Under the pieces are notes generated by a model. The model searched no databases, was not told where the DNA came from, and saw only the letters and a list, made by a program, of their open reading frames with translations. A DNA stretch of 9,766 nucleotides from JBBSEX01 sp038239345. Lineage in GTDB: Bacteria > Acidobacteriota > Terriglobia > Bryobacterales > Bryobacteraceae. This document shows positions 5,839-9,766 of the stretch, one piece after another. The stretch lies in NCBI GenBank assembly GCA_038239345.1, contig JBBSEX010000078.1, positions 1 to 9,766 on the forward strand. The letters run 5' to 3'. Both the position numbers and the translations under genes were made by a program. Each line of letters starts with the position of its first letter. Position 1 is the stretch's first letter.

Positions 5839-8375
5839 GGGCGCTGCCAGAGGATTTGCTCGGCTTCGAGCGGAACAGCCGCACTCCGCAAGCGCGGTAT
5901 CACGCGAACCGTGTAGTCGCCGGCGGCGCGGCCCACGGGAACTTGGCCGGAATAAATACATCCGGACGGGCTATTCCCGCCCGGCCGTTTCATTTCCTGA
6001 CATATCGGAGCGCCCCCTTCCGTCCCCTCTGCATAAAGCTGGACTTCTATAGCATTGGGGTCAAGTTCATCGCTGCAGATCTGAACCTCAAAAGAATGAT
6101 GCTCCCCGTCGCTTCTTACTTTAACTTCGCCGAATCGCAACATGTGCCACCGCTCGGCGAGCGTCTGCTGCCAGTCAACAACCTGCTTGCCTGCCGCACC
6201 TTTATCGGCGACTCGCTCGCGGTAAGCAGTTGCCGAAGGGATGTAGTGTTTCTCGACGTACTCGCAGACGGCGCGATTTGCTGAAAAGGCCGGGGTCAGG
6301 CGCGCCATACTTTCGCGCATTCGCGCTACCCAGGAGGTTGGAATGCCATTCTCGCCGCGGTCATAGAATTCCGGGATTATCTCGCGTTCCAGCAGACTGT
6401 ATAACGTTTCTGCTTCGGCGGCGTCCCAGGCCGGGTCGGCCCCATGCTCTTTGCCGTCGCCCAAGGCCCATCCAACTTCAGGCGTGTACGCTTCGGCCCA
6501 CCAGCCATCCAACTCCGAGAGATTGATGCCGCCGTTGACGAGTACCTTCATGCCGCTGGTCCCGCAAGCCTCCCACGGACGCCGGGGCGTGTTGACCCAA
6601 ACATCCACCCCCTGCACCAGGTGTTGCGTGAGAAGCATGTCGTAATCGCTAAGAAAGATTACATGGGGACGCGCCTCCGTCTGGCGGATGAAGCGCACCC
6701 ACTTCTGGATGAGGGCCTGACCGGCCTGATCCGCCGGATGTGCTTTCCCGGCAATTATGAGTTGCACTGGATGTTGCGGATTGGTCAAAATGCGAAGCAA
6801 CCGGTCCGGATCATGCAGTAGCAGATCCGGTCTCTTGTAGGTCGCAAAGCGCCGTGCGAAGCCCATCGTCAGTGTGTTGGGATTGAATAGATGTCTGGCC
6901 TCTTCAACCGCTTCGGCCGGCGCGCCGGAAGCGGCCAGTTGCCGCGATAATCGTTTGCGGGCATATTCCACAAGCGATTTACTGGCAACAGTCCGAAAGT
7001 GCCAGAGTTTCGTGTCCGATACACGACGGATATCCTGCTCCAGATGACTCACCGATCCGAGCCAGCGATCTTTTCCGCAAGCCTCCGTCCACAGGCTGTC
7101 GGCTGGGGCCGAGTCCCAGGTCGGCATGTGAACTCCATTGGTTACATATCCGACCGGAACTTCCTCTTCCGGCCAGTGCGGGAACAGAGGCTGAAAGATG
7201 TGCCTGCTCACCTTCCCGTGCAACCGGCTTACGCCACTGACTGCTCCGCAGCCGCGAATCGCCAGATAAGCCATGTTGAACTTTTCCGAAGAGTCATCCC
7301 GATTCTGGCGGCCGAGAGCAAGCAAATCCTCGAGCGAAATCCCGAGCTTCCCGGCGTAACCGCCAAGATATTGCCCTATTAGTTCCGGATCGAAACGATC
7401 GAAGCCCGCCGCTACCGCCGTATGTGTAGTGAACAGATTACCGGGGCGGGTAGCAGCCAGCGCGACATGGAAGGGTTGGCCTGTTTCTTTCATGAAATCG
7501 CGGGCGCGCTCCAGGACCGCAAAGGCGGCATGTCCTTCGTTTAGATGACAGACCTCCGGTTTTATGTCAATGGCCTGAAGCAGACGCCAGCCGCCGATTC
7601 CAAGCAGCATTTCCTGTTGAAGGCGCAGTTCCGGACCACCTCCGTACAGTTCACTCGTAATTCCGCGGTGGGCCGGAAAATTCGCGGCATCGTTGCTGTC
7701 CAAAAGATAAAGCTTGACCCGGCCCACCTGCGCCTGCCACGTACGAAGCCATACCGAGTAACCTGGCAAGGCGATCTCGAGCCGCAGCCATTCGCCGTTT
7801 GCCTGACGCAATGGCGTGATGGGTAGTTGTCCGGGGTCGTTGTAAGGGTAGAGAGCCTGCTGTGCGCCCTCCTTGTCGATCACCTGGCGGAAGTACCCTT
7901 GCTGGTAGAGCAGGCCAACACCCAAAACTGGTACGCCCAGATCGCTCGCCGCCTTCAACTGATCGCCCGCCACATTCCCAAGGCCGCCGGAGTAGATAGG
8001 CAGAGCTTCGCTCAACATGAACTCCATGCTGAAGTAAGCGACGCAGTTGAGGGCGGTTTTCGGATGGGTCTTCTGAAACCACGCGGGAGTTTCCGAAGCG
8101 CGCCGCCTTGCCGCCACCAAATCATCAACGTTCTTGCGGAAAGCAGGGTTAGCCAGTACCTGCTGGATCTTATCTCTGGATGCGGTTTGAAGAACGACCC
8201 ATGGGTTATTCGTGATATCCCAGAGTTTCGGGTCCAGTTCCCTCCACACTTCGTCGGTTGCATGATTCCAGGACCAGCGCATGTCGAGGGCGAGTTCGGC
8301 AAGGGAATCGAGGCCGTCGATTCCAGCGGCCTGATGAGACCAGGTAGAGGCGTTGGGAAGGTTTGGTTTATTCAT
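5835..8375 (-). CDS. glgP: Alpha-glucan phosphorylase (GT35, DUF3417 type)
   Basis: This pyridoxal-phosphate enzyme releases glucose-1-phosphate from the non-reducing ends of glycogen or maltodextrin. The 846-residue product has an N-terminal DUF3417 region (about 15-110; MRWSWN), then the phosphorylase fold with YFSMEFMLSEALPIYSGGLG near 114-133, HLNEGHAAF (277-285), TTHTAV (316-321), FARRFATYKR (506-515) and GTSGMKVLVNGGINLSELDG. Lys610 in the last motif is the expected cofactor lysine. This is the divergent bacterial and archaeal branch of GT35 (Thermotoga AgpA-like), not the E. coli GlgP/MalP branch. A beta-rich C-terminal part follows residue 745. I chose ATG 8375 (MNKPNLPNAS), with a weak AGG nine bases upstream. 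A TTG at 8408 in the same frame would add 11 residues but has no ribosome binding site. First gene of the coupled glgP-malQ-glgX set; its stop overlaps the malQ ATG. Confidence 0.95.
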   Translation of the reverse strand: MNKPNLPNASTWSHQAAGIDGLDSLAELALDMRWSWNHATDEVWRELDPKLWDITNNPWVVLQTASRDKIQQVLANPAFRKNVDDLVAARRRASETPAWFQKTHPKTALNCVAYFSMEFMLSEALPIYSGGLGNVAGDQLKAASDLGVPVLGVGLLYQQGYFRQVIDKEGAQQALYPYNDPGQLPITPLRQANGEWLRLEIALPGYSVWLRTWQAQVGRVKLYLLDSNDAANFPAHRGITSELYGGGPELRLQQEMLLGIGGWRLLQAIDIKPEVCHLNEGHAAFAVLERARDFMKETGQPFHVALAATRPGNLFTTHTAVAAGFDRFDPELIGQYLGGYAGKLGISLEDLLALGRQNRDDSSEKFNMAYLAIRGCGAVSGVSRLHGKVSRHIFQPLFPHWPEEEVPVGYVTNGVHMPTWDSAPADSLWTEACGKDRWLGSVSHLEQDIRRVSDTKLWHFRTVASKSLVEYARKRLSRQLAASGAPAEAVEEARHLFNPNTLTMGFARRFATYKRPDLLLHDPDRLLRILTNPQHPVQLIIAGKAHPADQAGQALIQKWVRFIRQTEARPHVIFLSDYDMLLTQHLVQGVDVWVNTPRRPWEACGTSGMKVLVNGGINLSELDGWWAEAYTPEVGWALGDGKEHGADPAWDAAEAETLYSLLEREIIPEFYDRGENGIPTSWVARMRESMARLTPAFSANRAVCEYVEKHYIPSATAYRERVADKGAAGKQVVDWQQTLAERWHMLRFGEVKVRSDGEHHSFEVQICSDELDPNAIEVQLYAEGTEGGAPICQEMKRPGGNSPSGCIYSGQVPVGRAAGDYTVRVIPRLRSAAVPLEAEQILWQRP

Positions 8376-8582
8376 AAATGGATACCTGGGATCGACGTGT
8401 TGGCGCAATTCTTCATGACTTGCGTTGCCAAATGAGGAAAGCGGCGTTACCTGCCTCGCATTTCCGGATGAAACTTCCGGACGTGAGAGGCGCTTCGTTA
8501 ATGAGGATTAGAAGTCTCAAAAGTGTCCGAAAGCACCGCCCGCACGTGCATCCCCCCGTTTCTTATACGGAGGAAAGCTTTC

Positions 8583-8768
8583 GTGAACGCGATTTACGAT
8601 CCCCAGCCCAAGCCAAGTATGAAGCGAGAAACGTCAAAAGGACGTCAAAAGCAACGGTGGAGTAGCGAGTGCCTTCTGGCCAGTGTCATTATTGACATCG
8701 TTTTGATGCCAGATGAGGTAGGTTCAAGACGGCGATTGTACTGCCGTCAAACACCGGCTACGCGTTAA
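8583..8768 (+). CDS. Possible small protein or leader ORF upstream of the nucleotidyltransferase gene
   Basis: GTG at 8583 opens a 61-codon frame preceded by GGAGG at 8569-8573, nine bases upstream, which is a better ribosome binding site than most in this window. The predicted protein is basic at both ends with a short hydrophobic stretch in the middle (CLLASVIIDIVLM, about residues 30-42), too short and interrupted to be a sure membrane segment. I recognise no family. The TAA stop (8766-8768) lies inside the Shine-Dalgarno of the next gene, 12 bases before its ATG, so ribosomes ending here could affect translation of the nucleotidyltransferase. Copy B of the 19-bp repeat lies within the frame, which argues that the DNA is regulatory rather than coding. 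Codon use does not settle the question. Confidence 0.25.
   Translation: MNAIYDPQPKPSMKRETSKGRQKQRWSSECLLASVIIDIVLMPDEVGSRRRLYCRQTPATR
8632..8650. repeat. 19-bp repeat, copy B, in the glgP/nucleotidyltransferase divergent region
   Basis: Exact second copy of CGTCAAAAGGACGTCAAAA (first copy 1084-1102). Here the flanking base makes the tandem slightly longer: ACGTCAAAAGG followed by ACGTCAAAAGC. It lies 257 bases upstream of the glgP ATG and 131 bases upstream of the nucleotidyltransferase ATG. Relative to glgP it has the same orientation as copy A has relative to tal. A shared regulator of glycogen breakdown and tal is a reasonable guess. Confidence 0.55.
8675..8713. repeat. Nested inverted repeats upstream of the nucleotidyltransferase gene
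   Basis: TCTGGC (8675-8680) and GCCAGA (8708-8713) are reverse complements and enclose TGTCA-TTAT-TGACA (8684-8697). The 8-base palindrome CTGGCCAG (8676-8683) overlaps the left arm. The inner TGTCA/TGACA pair looks like a dimeric operator. Alternatively the whole block could form a transcript hairpin 67 bases before the ATG. TTGACA inside it is -35-like but lacks a -10. Confidence 0.35.
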
Positions 8769-8772
8769 GGAG
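8768..8772 (+). promoter_or_regulatory. Ribosome binding site of the nucleotidyltransferase gene (AGGAG)
   Basis: AGGAG within TTAAGGAGAG, eight bases before ATG 8781. It supports that ATG over the in-frame ATG six codons later. It also overlaps the TAA stop of the possible upstream small ORF. Confidence 0.75.
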
Positions 8773-8780
8773 AGTTTGGA

Positions 8781-9719
8781 ATGCACCAAAACGATTCGAT
8801 GCCGCACCGTTGGGGAGTAATCCTGGCAGGGGGAGACGGAACGCGGTTGCTCCCGCTGACGCGAAGGATCACGGGCGACGATCGGCCGAAGCAGTTTTGC
8901 TCGGTCATGGGGCGGGAAACACTCCTGGAACAGACGCAACTCCGGATTTCCCTTCTCGTTCCGAAACAGCGGACGCTCTTGGTGATGACGCGAGCGCACG
9001 AGGCTTTTTACGCCGCCAATGTTGAAGCGCTTCTACCTTCGGAAATGCTCATCCAGCCTCAAAATAAGGGCACCGCCCCCGCAATTCTCTGCAGTTTGCT
9101 TCGGCTGCATGAAATGGACCCGGCCGGTATCGTCGCCTTCTTTCCCTCGGATCACCACTTTTCTGACGATGAAGCCTTCGCGGGCCACCTGGAATCTGCT
9201 TATGCCGCAGCTGCCGCCCTTCCGGAACGCGTGATTCTCCTCGGTATTCCACCGGACGGGCCGGAAACGGAGTATGGATGGATCGAACCCGGAATATCAA
9301 CGGGAATGCCCATGCCAAGTTGTGTTTCTCCTGTTACACGATTTTGGGAGAAACCCGAACGGGGGCTTGCCACCTCACTGATGGAGCAGGGTTGTCTTTG
9401 GAATAGCTTCATCATGGTCGGCCATATCGGGGCTTTTCGGAGCATCGTCCAGCACGCTCTCCCGGCGATGTTCGAAGCATTTAAATCGGTCCAGCCGTCG
9501 GTGTTGACTGCGTCTGAGGGAATGGAGCTGAATAGACTCTACACTCGTATTCCTGCGACATGCTTCTCCCGGGACGTTTTGTCGGTTCAGCCCGACGCTC
9601 TCGCGGTGCTTTGTGCAGAGGGCCTCGGCTGGAGCGACCTCGGCGAACCCGGTCGTGTCTTCTCGGTGCTGGAGCGTAAAGGAGTTGCGACGGACTGGGG
9701 GATGAAACCGGCCGCGTGA
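8781..9719 (+). CDS. Sugar-phosphate nucleotidyltransferase, probably mannose-1-phosphate guanylyltransferase
   Basis: The 312-residue cytosolic protein is a GT-A-fold NTP_transferase. It probably makes GDP-mannose from mannose-1-phosphate and GTP, feeding surface polysaccharide or glycoconjugates. Motifs in order are LAGGDGTRLLPLTR (15-28, nucleotide-binding loop), RPKQF (35-39, typical of GDP-mannose pyrophosphorylases), QPQNKGTAPAI (92-102), FFPSDHHF (120-127; the usual PADH is PSDH here), EYGWIEPG (164-171), FWEKPE (188-193), LWNSFIMVG (206-214) and GWSDLGEPGRV (283-293). There is no cupin-type isomerase domain, so it is not the bifunctional ManC/AlgA form. Glucose-1-phosphate transfer cannot be excluded from motifs alone. 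The ATG at 8781 has AGGAG eight bases upstream. It is transcribed away from the glycogen operon. The remaining 47 bases to the right edge show no gene or terminator. Confidence 0.85.
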   Translation: MHQNDSMPHRWGVILAGGDGTRLLPLTRRITGDDRPKQFCSVMGRETLLEQTQLRISLLVPKQRTLLVMTRAHEAFYAANVEALLPSEMLIQPQNKGTAPAILCSLLRLHEMDPAGIVAFFPSDHHFSDDEAFAGHLESAYAAAAALPERVILLGIPPDGPETEYGWIEPGISTGMPMPSCVSPVTRFWEKPERGLATSLMEQGCLWNSFIMVGHIGAFRSIVQHALPAMFEAFKSVQPSVLTASEGMELNRLYTRIPATCFSRDVLSVQPDALAVLCAEGLGWSDLGEPGRVFSVLERKGVATDWGMKPAA

Positions 9720-9766
9720 CTCGCTAATAAAGGGCTGGCGTAGACAATCCAACAACTGCCACCGGC

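Larger units (their letters stand above)
8376..8780. promoter_or_regulatory. Divergent intergenic region between glgP and the nucleotidyltransferase gene
   Basis: About 405 bases must hold the promoter of the minus-strand glycogen operon and that of the plus-strand nucleotidyltransferase. It contains two TTCCGGA direct copies (8462-8468, 8475-8481), the palindromes GCACGTGC (8542-8549) and GAAAGCTTTC (8573-8582), copy B of the 19-bp repeat, nested inverted repeats at 8675-8713, and a possible small ORF. TTGACA occurs at 8692-8697 but no acceptable -10 follows at 15-19 bases. On the minus strand TCTAAT (8513-8508) resembles a -10 without a partner. I therefore do not place promoters exactly. 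Confidence 0.5.

Noticed and set aside
5722..5961. 79-codon minus-strand ORF starting at 5961 as a separate gene
   Set aside because: Its last 38 codons are the MalQ N-terminus and its earlier part is the glgP coding region in another frame. It is explained by malQ starting at 5838.
8376..8408. Upstream TTG start for glgP at 8408
   Set aside because: It adds 11 residues unlike the family N-terminus and lacks a ribosome binding site. ATG 8375 is preferred.
8372..8416. 14-codon leader peptide whose TGA overlaps the glgP ATG
   Set aside because: The geometry (ATGA) is suggestive, but there is no Shine-Dalgarno before its ATG at 8416 and such a short frame is easily chance.
8692..8720. Sigma-70 promoter with TTGACA at 8692
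   Set aside because: No acceptable -10 hexamer occurs 15-19 bases downstream (candidates such as GAGGTA are poor), so I did not call it.
9720..9766. Terminator after the nucleotidyltransferase gene
   Set aside because: GCTGGCG and GCCACCGGC do not pair well and no T-run is seen in the remaining 47 bases.

Overview
The window reads as ordinary chromosomal DNA of a Gram-negative-like soil bacterium. GC content looks to be in the mid-to-high fifties by eye, coding density is high, and GTG and TTG starts occur. The style of the transaldolase (opening LHDLGQSLWLDNITRGLL), the long DUF3417-type glucan phosphorylase and the short PKQF-type sugar-nucleotide transferase suggest an acidobacterium, perhaps Solibacter-like. 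That is an inference from remembered family features, not a search result.

Layout. Everything from position 1 to about 8375 that looks like a gene is on the minus strand. In transcription order these are glgP (alpha-glucan phosphorylase, 8375-5835), malQ (4-alpha-glucanotransferase, 5838-4225), glgX (glycogen debranching enzyme, 4228-2126), tpiA (triosephosphate isomerase, 2041-1292), a short response-regulator fragment (1317-1150) and tal (transaldolase, from 1061 and running off the left edge). glgP/malQ and malQ/glgX overlap by four bases (ATGA and GTGA), so they form a tightly coupled cluster. An 84-base gap separates glgX from tpiA, and about 230 bases separate tpiA from tal. On the plus strand, after a 405-base divergent intergenic region, there is a mannose-1-phosphate guanylyltransferase-like gene (8781-9719).

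How the genes work together. GlgP releases glucose-1-phosphate from glycogen or maltodextrin, GlgX removes the branches left behind, and MalQ rebuilds short maltodextrins into longer phosphorylase substrates. TpiA and Tal serve the glycolytic and pentose-phosphate steps below that. The divergent nucleotidyltransferase draws on the same hexose-phosphate pool for activated sugars.

What stands out. (1) malQ has a single in-frame TGA at codon 39 (5724-5722), with perfectly good MalQ sequence on both sides. (2) A 19-base sequence made of 11-base-spaced CGTCAAAA units occurs exactly twice, just upstream of tal and in the glgP/manC divergent region, and looks like a shared regulatory site. (3) The tpiA-tal gap holds the first strand and helix of a response-regulator receiver domain, cut short. 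(4) A 61-codon ORF with a good ribosome binding site sits in front of the nucleotidyltransferase, and its stop codon lies in that gene's Shine-Dalgarno. I saw no RNA genes, CRISPR arrays, insertion sequences or convincing terminators, and no clear evidence of a new kind of system.
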